Below are positions 24,765 to 36,081 of a DNA stretch of 64,000 bases, one piece after another. The number at the start of each line of letters is the position of its first letter. Position 1 is the first letter of the stretch. A program made the position numbers and the translations under genes. Under the pieces are notes generated by a model that was not told the origin of the DNA, did no database searches, and saw nothing but the letters and a program-made list of their open reading frames with translations. The stretch comes from Egibacter rhizosphaerae (lineage in GTDB: Bacteria > Actinomycetota > Nitriliruptoria > Euzebyales > Egibacteraceae): positions 1,054,001-1,118,000 of the forward strand of contig NZ_CP036402.1 in NCBI RefSeq assembly GCF_004322855.1, read 5' to 3'.

Positions 24765-25787
24765 TCAGCCCCACCACACGACCGCGGTGATCGCCGCGAC
24801 GAAGCCGGTGAGCAGGCCGACCCCCTCCACCCGGTTGATGCGGCGCCCGGTCGCCAGGAAGCCCCCGGCCACCAGGCAGGCCACCACCATGATGGCCAAC
24901 GCCCACCCGAACGTCGGCTCGAAGCGGGCCGGCGAGATGAGGGCCGCGACACCGGCCACCGGCAAGGCGTTGAACAGGTTGCTGCCCAGCACGTTGCCGA
25001 CCACGAGATCGGCCTGCCGGCGCCGAGCCGCGGCCACGGCGGTCACGAGCTCGGGCAAGCTCGTGCCGATCGCGACCACCGTCAGTCCCACCACCGCCTC
25101 GGCGATGCCGACCGCTCGAGCGAGGCCGCTGGCGCTGATCACCAGCAGGTGGGCGCCGGCCAGTGTCCCGAGGAGCCCGACCACGGTCATCCAGGCGGCA
25201 CGGGCACGATGGCCGCGCCATGTCCGCGGCGTGCTCCGTCCGCCCGGCGGTCCTGCACCGTGCTCGGTACCGCCGGTGCCACCAGCAGTCTCGGTGACGT
25301 CGGCGGCGAACCGCCCTGACCCTCGATCCGCGACCGCGAACCACGTGAGGAGGCCGAGCGCGGCGATTCCGACGGCGAGGAGTGCCGCCCCCTCGGGGCG
25401 ACCGACGAAGCCGTCGGCGGCGAGCCCGGCGAGGAGCACGACGCCCACCAGCATCATCGGGACCTCACGCCGCAGGGTGGTGACCGTCGTGGTGACCGGT
25501 GAGACCACCGCAGCGGCGCCGAGCACGAGCAGCATGTTGGCGGTGTTCGACCCGACCACGTTGCCGTAGGCCACGCCCGTGGCGTTCTGCGCCGAGCCCA
25601 GCGCGCTCACCAGGAACTCCGGCAGACTGGTGCCGAATCCGATCACGACGGCACCGACGACGACCGGCGGGAGGCGCAGGGAGAGGGAGAGACGTGCGGC
25701 CCCGACGACGAAGCGGTCGGCGGCGACGGTGAGGAGCACGAGCCCGATAACGATGCCTGTCAGCAACGCGAGCGGGTGATCGAGCAC
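24765..25787 (-). CDS. Calcium/sodium antiporter family protein (CaCA)
   Basis: This inner-membrane cation exchanger has two inverted repeats of about five helices each. Both alpha-repeats are intact: GFGTSLPEFLVSALGSAQNA with GNVVGSNTANML in the first half, and AIGTSLPELVTAVAAARR with VGNVLGSNLFNAL in the second. A cytoplasmic loop rich in Gly/Thr/Arg (about residues 165-195) joins them. Start GTG 25787 has GGAGG 4 nt upstream; the longer frame to 25925 overlaps the divergent promoter region. Ion specificity cannot be told; K-dependent Na/Ca exchange is the usual guess. Confidence 0.92.
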   Translation of the reverse strand: MLDHPLALLTGIVIGLVLLTVAADRFVVGAARLSLSLRLPPVVVGAVVIGFGTSLPEFLVSALGSAQNATGVAYGNVVGSNTANMLLVLGAAAVVSPVTTTVTTLRREVPMMLVGVVLLAGLAADGFVGRPEGAALLAVGIAALGLLTWFAVADRGSGRFAADVTETAGGTGGTEHGAGPPGGRSTPRTWRGHRARAAWMTVVGLLGTLAGAHLLVISASGLARAVGIAEAVVGLTVVAIGTSLPELVTAVAAARRRQADLVVGNVLGSNLFNALPVAGVAALISPARFEPTFGWALAIMVVACLVAGGFLATGRRINRVEGVGLLTGFVAAITAVVWWG

Positions 25788-25923
25788 GGTCCCTCCTGCC
25801 GGGGCCGGCACCGGGCATCGCGCCAGCCGACGGTACGCTAGCGCACCGCGCGCGGCCCGCTGCGCGATCCGCGCCACCCCGCGTGACGGAGGACCGCCCC
25901 GTCTGCGATCCCGAGGAGCCTGC

Positions 25924-26268
25924 ATGGAGCCGATCCCGCAGGAGCGCTTCGGGTACCTGGTCGACGACGCCCTCGACCTGATCCCGGAGGAGCTCGCGGC
26001 GCGCTTCGAGAACGTCGCGGTCGTCGTCGAGGACGAACATCCCGAGGAGCCCGAGCTCCTCGGGCTCTACGAGGGCGTACCCATGACCGAGCGCGACAGT
26101 TACGGCGGGGTGTTGCCCGACCGGATCGCCATCTACCGCCTGCCGTTGTGCGACCTCGTCGACGACGAGGACGAGTTGGTCGAGGAGATCCGGATCACGG
26201 TCATCCACGAGCTGGCGCACCACGTGGGCATCGACGACGAGGAACTCCACCAGTTGGGGTGGGGCTAG
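25924..26268 (+). CDS. Metallopeptidase family protein (PF06262-type, HExxH)
   Basis: This short zincin-like protein is common in actinobacteria. HELAHHVGIDDEEL (from about residue 99) matches HExxHxxGxxD. The upstream part (ENVAVVVEDEHPEEPELLGLYEGVP) is the family consensus. The ATG at 25924 has GAGGAG 6 nt upstream. The substrate is unknown. Its stop overlaps the next start (TAGTG), so the following gene is probably coupled. Confidence 0.92.
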   Translation: MEPIPQERFGYLVDDALDLIPEELAARFENVAVVVEDEHPEEPELLGLYEGVPMTERDSYGGVLPDRIAIYRLPLCDLVDDEDELVEEIRITVIHELAHHVGIDDEELHQLGWG

Positions 26269-26486
26269 TGGCGCGCCGGTGGCACGTACCGGCGCCTCGC
26301 GGAGCGATGTTCGGCTGGCCGGGCGCGCTGACCCTGGGGGTGGTCGGCGTCGCGATCGGGTGGGCGTTCACCGGCCGGGTGGTCCTCGGTCTCGTCGCGG
26401 GCGTCACGACCGCGCTCGTCTGGTACGGCACCCACCGGCTCGCCGATACGGTCATCTACGACGAGGGGCGGGGTCGAGGCGGCTGA
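26268..26486 (+). CDS. Small membrane protein (two helices, 72 residues)
   Basis: The GTG at 26268 overlaps the stop of the metallopeptidase gene. The product has two hydrophobic stretches (GALTLGVVGVAIGWAFTG and VVLGLVAGVTTALVWYG) and a short charged tail. No family recognised. A GGCGGC/GCCGCC hairpin spans its stop codon, near the convergent end of ffh. Confidence 0.65.
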   Translation: MARRWHVPAPRGAMFGWPGALTLGVVGVAIGWAFTGRVVLGLVAGVTTALVWYGTHRLADTVIYDEGRGRGG

Positions 26487-26571
26487 AACGCCGCCGCCGC
26501 GGCTGCCCGCCCTCACCGACCCGAGTGCGTCCCCGAGGCCGAGCGTCGGATCGGCAGCCGCGCGGTCGGAC

Positions 26572-28080
<1,509 letters not shown>

Positions 28081-28214
28081 CGACCTACCTCACGGGGTCG
28101 CGCCGACGGGGGCGCTTGCGGTTGCCGGGACTTGAAGGCGCTGCGCGGCCCTCGAGTCTAGCGCCCCGCGACCACCGCCCCGTCCGAGTCCGAGGTGCCC
28201 ACAAGGAGCCCCCG

Positions 28215-29903
28215 TTGCTCGAGCTCGACAGCGTCTTCCAACAGATCGGGATCCTCCTGCTGGTCGCCGCCGCTGCGGGCACGATCGCCTCGCGGCTCAA
28301 GCAGCCGCTGATCGTCGCCTTCATCCTCGTCGGCATCCTGGTGGGGCCGGTGGGCTTCGGCGTCGTCCAGGAGACCGAGGCGCTCGACGTCCTCGCGGAG
28401 ATCGGCATCGCACTCCTGCTGTTCGTGGTCGGTCTGAAGCTCGACCTGCACCTGATCCGCAACGTGGGTCCCGTGGCGCTCGTCGCTGGCCTCGGGCAGG
28501 TCGCCTTCACCTCGCTCATCGGGTTCGCGCTCGCGCTGATGCTCGGGTTCGCGGTCGTGCCGGCCGTCTACGTCTCGGTGGCGCTCACGTTCAGCTCCAC
28601 GATCATCATCGTGAAGCTGCTCACCGAGAAGCAGGAGGTCGAGGAGACCCACGGCAAGATCGCGCTCGGCATCCTCATCGTGCAGGACATCGTCGTCGTG
28701 GTCGTCATGATCGCGCTCTCGGCGTTCGGGGAGGCCGGGGAGGCGGCCGCGGCCGGGGAGGTGCTCGTCGAGCTCGGCGTGGTCGGGCTGCGGGCGACGG
28801 CCTTCGTCGCGGTGATCGCCCTGCTGATGCGGTTCGTCCTGCCCGGCCTGCTCGAACGGCTGGCCGGCGAGCGCGAGCTCCTCGTCCTGTTCGCGATCGC
28901 CTGGGCGGTGGCCCTCGCCGCAGTCGGCGATCTCCTGGGCTTCAGCGAGGAGGTGGGCGCCTTCGTGGCCGGCATCAGCCTGGCCTCCACGGGCTACCGG
29001 GAGGCGATCGGGGGACGGCTCGTCTCGGTTCGCGATTTCTTGCTGCTGTTCTTCTTCATCACCCTCGGGGTGCAACTCGACTTCACGGACGCGGGCGGGC
29101 AGGTCGGACCCGCGATCGTCCTCAGCCTGTTCGTACTCATCGGCAACCCACTGATCGTCCTCGGGATCATGACGGCGATGGGCTACCGGGCACGTACGGG
29201 ATTCCTCACCGGCCTGACCGTCGCCCAGATCAGCGAGTTCAGCCTCATCTTCGCCGCGCTCGGCCTGTCGGTCGGGCACATCGGCGAGGAGACCCTCGGG
29301 CTCATCACCCTCGTGGGGATCATCACCATCGGACTGTCGACGTACCTCATCCTGTATTCGAAGCAGATCTACGGTCGACTGTCCCCGGTCCTCGACCGGG
29401 TCCAGCGGCGAACTCTGCGCGAACGGGACCTCGGCGCGGTCGAGGCGCCCTCGGCCGACGTCGTGCTGCTGGGTCTCGGCCGGTTCGGCGGACGGATCGC
29501 CGCCGACCTCGCGGCGCGCGGACACCGCGTCCTGGGCGTGGACGACGACCCCCAGGTCGTGCGGCACGTCACCGAGGAACTCGACCCCGACGTCCCGCAG
29601 GGCGACGAGACCGGCTGGGTGCTCCCGAAGTTCGGTGACGCCGCCGACCCGGAGCTGGTCTCGCACCTTCCGCTCGACTCGATCGGGTGGGTCGTGTCGA
29701 CCGTCCGCGACCTCGATGCGAACCTCACCCTCCTCCAGGCGTTGCGGGAGGCCGGATACCGCGGCCGCGTCGCGCTGACCGCCGCGGTCGAGGAGGACGC
29801 CGGCATCCTTCGCGAGGCCGGGCCCGACATCGTCCTGTTCCCGATGCGCGACGCGGCCCACGAGGCGGTCACCCGCCTGCTCGAAACCGAGCTCGAGCTC
29901 TGA
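28215..29903 (+). CDS. Cation:proton antiporter with C-terminal RCK/TrkA-N domain
   Basis: A KefB/YbaL-type CPA2 transporter: about 12 hydrophobic helices from residue 8 to 400 (IGILLLVAAAAGTIASRLKQ, VGLKLDLHLIRNVGPVALVA, GEEVG-like FSEEVGAFVAGISLASTGY). A nucleotide-binding RCK domain follows (VVLLGLGRFGGRIAADLAAR, residues about 418-437) that gates many such exchangers. The TTG at 28215 has AAGGAG 6 nt upstream and begins LLELDSVFQQIGILLL; the frame opens earlier (28116) but those codons are Arg/Pro-rich. 562 residues. It is divergent from ffh. Confidence 0.92.
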   Translation: MLELDSVFQQIGILLLVAAAAGTIASRLKQPLIVAFILVGILVGPVGFGVVQETEALDVLAEIGIALLLFVVGLKLDLHLIRNVGPVALVAGLGQVAFTSLIGFALALMLGFAVVPAVYVSVALTFSSTIIIVKLLTEKQEVEETHGKIALGILIVQDIVVVVVMIALSAFGEAGEAAAAGEVLVELGVVGLRATAFVAVIALLMRFVLPGLLERLAGERELLVLFAIAWAVALAAVGDLLGFSEEVGAFVAGISLASTGYREAIGGRLVSVRDFLLLFFFITLGVQLDFTDAGGQVGPAIVLSLFVLIGNPLIVLGIMTAMGYRARTGFLTGLTVAQISEFSLIFAALGLSVGHIGEETLGLITLVGIITIGLSTYLILYSKQIYGRLSPVLDRVQRRTLRERDLGAVEAPSADVVLLGLGRFGGRIAADLAARGHRVLGVDDDPQVVRHVTEELDPDVPQGDETGWVLPKFGDAADPELVSHLPLDSIGWVVSTVRDLDANLTLLQALREAGYRGRVALTAAVEEDAGILREAGPDIVLFPMRDAAHEAVTRLLETELEL

Positions 29904-29927
29904 CCCGCGTTCCCTCGGACCACCGCT

Positions 29928-29944
29928 GGCCCCGCTTCGGGGTC
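29928..29944. terminator. Possible bidirectional terminator hairpin
   Basis: A GGCCCC/GGGGTC stem with a 5-nt loop sits between the convergent antiporter and WYL genes and touches the WYL stop codon. There is no T tract in either direction, so efficiency is uncertain. Confidence 0.35.
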
Positions 29945-30830
29945 AGTCCGCGGGGGCGGAGTGCACGATCGGGTTGACGAGCAGCCGGGCGCGCCCGATC
30001 CGGTCGAGGGCGAAGGTGCGCTCACCCCCCCGCAGGTGGCAGTGACCGACGAGCAGATCGTCGGCGAATCGCCACGGATCGACCGCGCGCTCGGTCGCGG
30101 CGCCACCCCGGGACGACGCGAAGTACTCGAGCTGGACCTGGCGCTCCTCCGCGACGGCGCGCGCGAGGATCTCGCGGATCGCGCGGGGGCCGACGGCATC
30201 CTCGGACGTCGTCGCGAGCGCGGGGGACCCGGGCGTCACCGCGACCGACGCGTCGTCGGCGAGGCCCACGCCCGCGCGACGCAGCAGGGCGGCGACCTCG
30301 TCGGGGGGACGTGAGCTGACCGCGACCGTCGGCGCAACCAGCCGCAGGTCGGTGCCGGCGACCGCGAGGAGGGGGTCGAGCTCCCCCGCCTCGGCGACCA
30401 CCACACTGCGGGCGGCCTCGACACGGGCCTGCCCGAGGCCAGACCCTCCGTCCTCGGCAGCGGGCAGGTCGAGCGTCTGGGCGAGGAACCCGTCGACGGC
30501 GGCGGACTCGGCGCGGACCAGCCCGTCGAGATCCGCATCGACGAGTCCGCGCCGCTGGAGCCAGTCGAGCGGCGGCGGCAACGCCCCACGGCCCCACCAG
30601 CCCCGACCCAACAGGGCCTCGACCGTGGCGGACCCCTCCCGGACCAGGGTGACGAACACCTCGCGCGCACCGTCCGGCGCGTCATCGAGCAGGCGACGGA
30701 CCTCGCCCGGGCTCGCCAGCCACTCCCGCAGGCGTCGCTGAGCCGCGCCACGGTGCGCGGGAGGCTCGTCGTCGCCGAGCAGCCGCAGTGCCTCCCGGGC
30801 GTCCGTCACGCTGCGGCGACCCCCATCCAT
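29943..30830 (-). CDS. Helicase-associated / WYL-domain protein
   Basis: The C-terminal 90 residues form a WYL domain (REILARAVAEERQVQLEYFA, then DPWRFADDLLVGHCHLRGGE and FALDRIGRARLL), a fold that senses ligands or nucleic acid. The N-terminal 150 residues are winged-helix-like (REVFVTLVREGSATVEALLG) and resemble the helicase-associated N-terminal segment of actinobacterial XPB-type proteins. It starts 3 bp after the ftsY stop and is probably co-transcribed. No enzymatic motif seen. A regulator or nucleic-acid-binding role is inferred from the domain only. Confidence 0.8.
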   Translation of the reverse strand: MDGGRRSVTDAREALRLLGDDEPPAHRGAAQRRLREWLASPGEVRRLLDDAPDGAREVFVTLVREGSATVEALLGRGWWGRGALPPPLDWLQRRGLVDADLDGLVRAESAAVDGFLAQTLDLPAAEDGGSGLGQARVEAARSVVVAEAGELDPLLAVAGTDLRLVAPTVAVSSRPPDEVAALLRRAGVGLADDASVAVTPGSPALATTSEDAVGPRAIREILARAVAEERQVQLEYFASSRGGAATERAVDPWRFADDLLVGHCHLRGGERTFALDRIGRARLLVNPIVHSAPAD

Positions 30831-30833
30831 CGG

Positions 30834-32045
30834 CTAGGCCTCGTCCTCACCCAACGTGACGTCCTGCGCGACCTCGGCGAACAGGGCCTCGACGAACGCG
30901 TCCGGGTCGAACGGTGCCAGATCGTCCACCCCCTCGCCGAGCCCGACGAGCTTGACCGGCAGCCCGAGCTCGCGCTGGATCGCGATCACGATGCCTCCCC
31001 GTGCGGTCCCGTCGAGCTTGGTCAGCACGACCCCGGAGACCTCGACGGCCGCCATGAACGCGCGGGCCTGCTGGAGCCCGTTCTGGCCGACGGTCGCGTC
31101 GAGGACCAACAGCACCTCGTCGCACTGCCCGGCCTCGCGGTCGAGCACCCGCTTGACCTTGCCGAGCTCGGCCATGAGCTCCTTCTTGTTCTGCAGACGG
31201 CCGGCGGTGTCGACGAGCAGCAGGTCGGCACCGGCCGCTCGAGCCGAGGCGTGCCCGTCGAAGGCGACGCTCGCGGGATCGGCACCCTCGGCCGCCCGAA
31301 CGACCCGGGCACCGACGGCCTCGCCCCAGCGCTCGAGCTGGTCGGCCGCCGCCGCTCGGAACGTATCCGCCGCCGCCAGGACGACCTGCTCGTCCTCGCG
31401 GACGTGGCGGGCGGCGAGCTTGCCGATCGAGGTCGTCTTGCCGGTGCCGTTGACCCCGGTCACGAGCCACACGCTCGGCCCGTCCTCCCGACGGGACAGT
31501 GTGCGGTCGGCGACGCCCAGCTCGAGACGCAGGACCTCCTTGAGCAGGCCGAGCGCCTCGTCACCGGTGCGTATCCCCTCGGCCCTGGCCCGTTCGCGCA
31601 GCCCCTCGACGAGTTCGGTCGTCGCCTCGACACCGACGTCGGCGGCGATCAGGGCCTCCTCCAGCTCGTCCCACGCCTCGTCCGTGATCCCTCGGCTGAA
31701 GATCGACGCGACCGTGTTCCCGAGGCTCGAGCGTGCGCGCCCGAGCCGCTGGCGGAACCGCTCGGTGGGGCTGAGCGGGGCCGCGGGCTCGACGACTGAG
31801 TCGGCGGCCTCGGACGGTGGAGCGGGAGCCTCGGGGGCTTCCGCCGGCGGTGCCGAGCTCTCCTCGGTGGGGGCCGGCGCCTCGGTCGTCGACTCCGCGG
31901 TGGCTGCGGGAGCGCCGGATTGCCGGTCGGCGGGCTCCGCCCCCTCGTCGGGGGGCGCGCCACGGCCGCGGACGAGGAAGGCCCCACCGCCGACGACGAG
32001 CACGCCGATGACCACGGCCAGGATCGTGAGCAGGTCGGTGTCCAT
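30834..32045 (-). CDS. ftsY: Signal recognition particle receptor FtsY
   Basis: FtsY is the SRP receptor GTPase at the membrane. The protein starts with one membrane helix (ILAVVIGVLVVGGGAFLV, residues 8-25) and a Pro/Ala/Glu-rich acidic A domain to about residue 85. The NG domain follows with Walker A GVNGTGKTTSIGKLA, ADTFRAAAADQLE, DTAGRLQNKKELMAELGKV and TKLDGTARGG. Start ATG 32045. A TAGGCT box at 32114-32119 is a probable -10. smc lies upstream, in the usual smc-ftsY order. Confidence 0.98.
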   Translation of the reverse strand: MDTDLLTILAVVIGVLVVGGGAFLVRGRGAPPDEGAEPADRQSGAPAATAESTTEAPAPTEESSAPPAEAPEAPAPPSEAADSVVEPAAPLSPTERFRQRLGRARSSLGNTVASIFSRGITDEAWDELEEALIAADVGVEATTELVEGLRERARAEGIRTGDEALGLLKEVLRLELGVADRTLSRREDGPSVWLVTGVNGTGKTTSIGKLAARHVREDEQVVLAAADTFRAAAADQLERWGEAVGARVVRAAEGADPASVAFDGHASARAAGADLLLVDTAGRLQNKKELMAELGKVKRVLDREAGQCDEVLLVLDATVGQNGLQQARAFMAAVEVSGVVLTKLDGTARGGIVIAIQRELGLPVKLVGLGEGVDDLAPFDPDAFVEALFAEVAQDVTLGEDEA

Positions 32046-32189
32046 CGCGCCTTCGAACGGGTCGGAGCGGCCGTCCGGGGCCGGCCGCTGCGGGATCGGC
32101 TCCGTGCGGTGCCAGCCTAACCGGGCGACGCGTCGGCGACGGCGGGGTGATACCCGCCCCCTGGGGAAGCCGGCCGGCTCGTCGGCTAC

Positions 32190-35100
32190 TCAGCCGGCGG
32201 CGACCTGCTCGTCCATTCGCTGGCTGATCACCTGCGAGACGCCATTGCCGTCCATCGTCACCCCGTAGAGGAGATCAGCGGCCTCCATGGTGCGCTTCTG
32301 GTGGGTCACGATGATCAGCTGGCTGGTCTCGCGGAAATCCCCGACCACCTCCAGGAAGCGCTGGAGGTTGACGTCGTCGAGGGCCGCCTCGACCTCGTCG
32401 AGCACGTAGAACGGTGAGGGCCGGGCGCGGAAGATCGCGAAGAGGATGGCGATCGCGGTCAGGCTGCGCTCCCCGCCGGACAACAGGGACAGCCGCTTCA
32501 CCCGCTTGCCCGGAGGTCGCGCGACCACGTCGACGCCGCTCTCGAGCAGGTCGTCGGGGTCGGTCAGTTCCAGGTTCCCCTCGCCCCCGGGGAACAGGCG
32601 CGGGAAGAGCTCCTGGAAGGCCGCGTCGACGTCGGCGAACGCCTCCGCGAACACCGAGCGGATGCGCTCGTCGACCGCGGAGATGACCTTCTCGAGATCG
32701 CGCCGGGAACCGCGCACGTCCTCGATCTGCTCCGTGATGAACGCGTAGCGGTCCGACAGCTGCTGGTACTCCTGCAGCGCCAACGGATTCACGGCACCCA
32801 GCAGCGCGAGCCGCTGCTCGAGCTCCTTCTCCTCATCGGCCAACTCGGCATCCCGCGCCTCGCCGCCCTCGAGAACCGGCGGGCGGCCCGGCTCGTCAGC
32901 AACCGGCTCGCCATCGTCCCCGGGGGTGCGCTCGGGGTCGTCGTCCCCGGAGGTGTGCTCGGGGTCGTCGTCCCCGGAGCGCTCCCCCGATCCGGCAGAG
33001 CCCGCGGCCTCCCCGGAGGCCTCCCCGTCAGCATCCTCATCGGTTGCACGCACCGGGCCGGCTCCGCTCACGTCCCCGGCCGACTGCGAACCGGCCGGTT
33101 CGAGACGGGTCGCACCGTCGCGCGCAGCGGCGAGCGCAGCGTCCGGGTCGAGATCGAGCTCCTCGGCCATGCGAGTCCGCACCGCCGTGAGCTCGTGCTC
33201 GAGCTGTTGGCGCGCGAGCTGCTCGGCGTGCTGGGTGTCCCGCAACTCTGAGAGGCGCCCCTCGGCATCGCGGACCCGCGCACGCACCACCCCGAGCTCG
33301 CGTTGCCGGGCCGCGCGACGTTCCTCGACCTCGTCGCGGGCCGTGGCGGCCTCTTGCAACGACGCCTCCGTCCGGGTGTAGGAGGCTTCGGCGACCGCGA
33401 GAAGCTCGGCGCACCGTTGGATCGCCGCGAGCCGCTCATCGCGTCGCCGCTCCCGTTCGACGAGCTGGGCCTCGACCTCGTCGGCCTCCCGTTCGAGCGC
33501 CTCGACCTGCCGGGCGACCTCGTCGTGGCGCTGCTCGGCGGTGCTGGCCCGCAGGCGAGCCTGCACCTCGGCGTCCCGGGCCTTGGCGAGCTCGTCGTCG
33601 AGCCGCTCGGCCTCGAGGTCCGGGGTGTCCTCGTCCTCCTCGTCGTCGGGGCCCTCGGGCTCGTCGCCGCCACGGGCCTCCAGCGTCGCCAGTCGCTCGC
33701 GTTGCTGCGCGATCTCGGCCCCGAGGTCGTCCGCCTGCTGACGTCGTGTGACCAGCTCCTCCTCGCACGCGGCCAGCTCCTTGCGCAGACGGCCGAGGCG
33801 CTCGGCGGCGCTCGTGATGCCGGCATCCGACTCCTGCATGGCGGCCGTCGCGGCGTCGAGCTCGTGGCGGGCCGTCTGCAGCTCCCGCTCGGCATCACCG
33901 ACACGGCGGCGCGCTCGGAGGAGCTCGTCGTCCACCGCGTCGCGCTCCGCCTCGGCCTGCTCGGCGGCCGCCCGGGAGAGGACGGCACTCGACGGTCCGG
34001 CCGAACCCCCCGCGTACCCACGGGGCCCCGCCAGCTCACCCGCTGGCGTCACGAACGCGTGACGGGGGTGCGCCGCCGCGAGCCGTGCCGCGGTGTCGTG
34101 ATCGGCGACCAGCCAACAGGCCCCCAGCGCCCGGTCGAGCGCGGCCCGTACGTGCGGCTCGGCCTCGACCGCCTCGACGAGCCGTCTGGCGCCGGCTCGC
34201 GCCATCGCGTCCGCCTCTCCGGCGGACGCCTCGTCCCCCTCGGCGTCGGCGGCATCGGCCGTGTCGTCGGCGGCATCGGCCGTGTCGTCGGCGTCGTCGG
34301 GCGTGTCGGAGTCGGCCGGGTCGGCGGCGAGCAGCAGAACCCGTCCGCACTCGTTTGCCCGCACGTACGCCACGGCCTCCCGGGCCGCGGTGTGGGACTC
34401 GACGACGAGGGCGTCACCGAGCGGGCCGAGTGCCGCGGCGAGCGCGGTGGCGCACCCGTCGGCGACGCGGATCTCCTCGGCCAGAGGCCCTCGGATCCCC
34501 GCCAGCTCTCCCGCATCCACAGCCTCCAGGAGCGCCGCGGCCCCGCCGGTCGCCTCCTGGCCGGCCGCCCGCAGCGCGTCGGCACGAGCGTCGAGGCTGG
34601 CCCGCCGGCGCTCGAGGTCGCGCTCGGCCTTCGCGGCCTCGCTCGCGGCCTGCTCCTTGCGCTGGGCGGTCTGCTCGGCCTCCTCGAGCCGCGCGGCCAC
34701 GTCTCCGGACTCCGCGTCCAGCCGTTGGATCTCGGCCTGCACCGCCTCGACATCGCGGGTCAGCTGCTCGCGGCGCGCCTCCAGCCCCGACACCTGGCTC
34801 TGGAGGCGCCCTTCCTCGCTGGTGGCCTGCGCCAGTGACGACCGCAGGGCGCTCAGCTCACCCTCCCAGCGGATGCGCCGCTCGCGGGCCTCCGCGCGAC
34901 GGCGGGCCTCCGCCACGGCGGCCTGCTCGTGGGCCCGGCGCGCGCGCTCGGCCTCGGCACGCTGCGACTCCGTGCGCTCGAGGGCGTCGCGGCACCCGGT
35001 CATCTCGTTCGCGAGCTCCCCGAGCCGCTCCCGGGCCTCCGCCGCCTCCGCCCGCAACTGCGCGGGGTCCCGCCCGGCGACCGGCTCCTCCACGGCCTCG

Positions 35101-36044
35101 GTGAGGCCGGTGCGGCGCTCCTCGATACGCTCCCGCAGCCCGCGGAGCCGCTCGACGAGCGTCGACAGCCGGAAGTGCGTGCGCTGAACCTCCTCGGCTT
35201 CGGGAGCGAGCGCTTCGAGGGCCTGCTCGATCTCGCGTTCTCGGGCCCGCTCGGCGTCCACCTCGGCGCTGACCTCGGCCACGCGCTCGGTGGAGGCCTC
35301 ACCCGTCGACCGCTCATCGGCGAGTCGCCGGTCGAGGTGGTCGAGCTCGCGCGCGGCCCGTACGCGGCGCACCTCTGCGAGCTCGGCCGAGAGGCGCGCG
35401 TGGGTCCGTGCTGCCTCCGCCTGTCGTTCCAGTGGCTTGAGTTGGCGTCGGAGTTCCTTGACGACGTCCTGCAGCCGTTCGAGATGACCGTCCAGCTGCG
35501 CGAGCTTGCGGAGGCTGCGCTCCTTGCGGCGGCGGTGCTTGAGGATGCCCGCAGCCTCCTCGATGAAGGACCGTCGCTCCTCGGGCTTGCAGTTGAGGAC
35601 CGCCTCGAGCTGCCCCTGGTTCACGATCGAGTGGGCATCCCGACCGAGGCCGGTGTCGCTCAGGAGTTCTGCGACGTCGAGCGCGCGGCAGGACTCGCCG
35701 TTGACGGCGTACTCGTTCTCGCCGCTCGCGAACATGGAGCGACTGACGGTGACCTCGCTGAAGTCGATCGGCAGGGTGCCGCTCGCGTTGTCGATCGTGA
35801 TCTCGACAGCCGCCCGCCCCAGGCCCCGCCGCTGGGGGCTCCCGGCGAAGATCACGTCACTCATCTGGCCACCGCGCAACGCCTTCGCGCTGTGACTGCC
35901 CAGCACCCAGGTGAGCGCATCGACGACGTTTGACTTGCCCGATCCGTTGGGGCCGACGACGACCGTGATCCCGGGCTCGAAGTCGAGCCGCGTCTTGTCC
36001 GCGAACGACTTGAAGCCTCGCAGAGTGAGCGACGTGAGGTGCAC
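32190..36044 (-). CDS. smc: Chromosome segregation protein SMC, with two acidic insertions
   Basis: SMC is the condensin ATPase. Walker A GPNGSGKSNVVDALTWVLG is at 31-49, followed by the Q-loop region NQGQLEAVLNCKPEERRS. Two long coiled coils flank a hinge, and the C-terminal head carries the signature LSLLSGGERSLTAIAILF and Walker B FYVLDEVEAALD. The GTG at 36044 gives the family start HLTSLTLRGFKSFADKTRLD; 1284 residues is about 100 longer than usual. The excess is an Asp/Ala-rich insert in the hinge (about 573-610) and a Gly/Asp/Ser/Glu-rich insert in the C-terminal coiled coil near the head (about 978-1060). Both are encoded by in-frame tandem DNA repeats. Confidence 0.97.
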   Translation of the reverse strand: MHLTSLTLRGFKSFADKTRLDFEPGITVVVGPNGSGKSNVVDALTWVLGSHSAKALRGGQMSDVIFAGSPQRRGLGRAAVEITIDNASGTLPIDFSEVTVSRSMFASGENEYAVNGESCRALDVAELLSDTGLGRDAHSIVNQGQLEAVLNCKPEERRSFIEEAAGILKHRRRKERSLRKLAQLDGHLERLQDVVKELRRQLKPLERQAEAARTHARLSAELAEVRRVRAARELDHLDRRLADERSTGEASTERVAEVSAEVDAERAREREIEQALEALAPEAEEVQRTHFRLSTLVERLRGLRERIEERRTGLTEAVEEPVAGRDPAQLRAEAAEARERLGELANEMTGCRDALERTESQRAEAERARRAHEQAAVAEARRRAEARERRIRWEGELSALRSSLAQATSEEGRLQSQVSGLEARREQLTRDVEAVQAEIQRLDAESGDVAARLEEAEQTAQRKEQAASEAAKAERDLERRRASLDARADALRAAGQEATGGAAALLEAVDAGELAGIRGPLAEEIRVADGCATALAAALGPLGDALVVESHTAAREAVAYVRANECGRVLLLAADPADSDTPDDADDTADAADDTADAADAEGDEASAGEADAMARAGARRLVEAVEAEPHVRAALDRALGACWLVADHDTAARLAAAHPRHAFVTPAGELAGPRGYAGGSAGPSSAVLSRAAAEQAEAERDAVDDELLRARRRVGDAERELQTARHELDAATAAMQESDAGITSAAERLGRLRKELAACEEELVTRRQQADDLGAEIAQQRERLATLEARGGDEPEGPDDEEDEDTPDLEAERLDDELAKARDAEVQARLRASTAEQRHDEVARQVEALEREADEVEAQLVERERRRDERLAAIQRCAELLAVAEASYTRTEASLQEAATARDEVEERRAARQRELGVVRARVRDAEGRLSELRDTQHAEQLARQQLEHELTAVRTRMAEELDLDPDAALAAARDGATRLEPAGSQSAGDVSGAGPVRATDEDADGEASGEAAGSAGSGERSGDDDPEHTSGDDDPERTPGDDGEPVADEPGRPPVLEGGEARDAELADEEKELEQRLALLGAVNPLALQEYQQLSDRYAFITEQIEDVRGSRRDLEKVISAVDERIRSVFAEAFADVDAAFQELFPRLFPGGEGNLELTDPDDLLESGVDVVARPPGKRVKRLSLLSGGERSLTAIAILFAIFRARPSPFYVLDEVEAALDDVNLQRFLEVVGDFRETSQLIIVTHQKRTMEAADLLYGVTMDGNGVSQVISQRMDEQVAAG

Positions 36045-36081
36045 GCCCGGTCGTCCCCTTCCCGTCGCGGCACGGCGGCGG

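Noticed and set aside
28158-29861. A 567-codon minus-strand frame
   Set aside because: It is the shadow of the cation antiporter on the other strand, rich in Asp/Glu/His with no domain.
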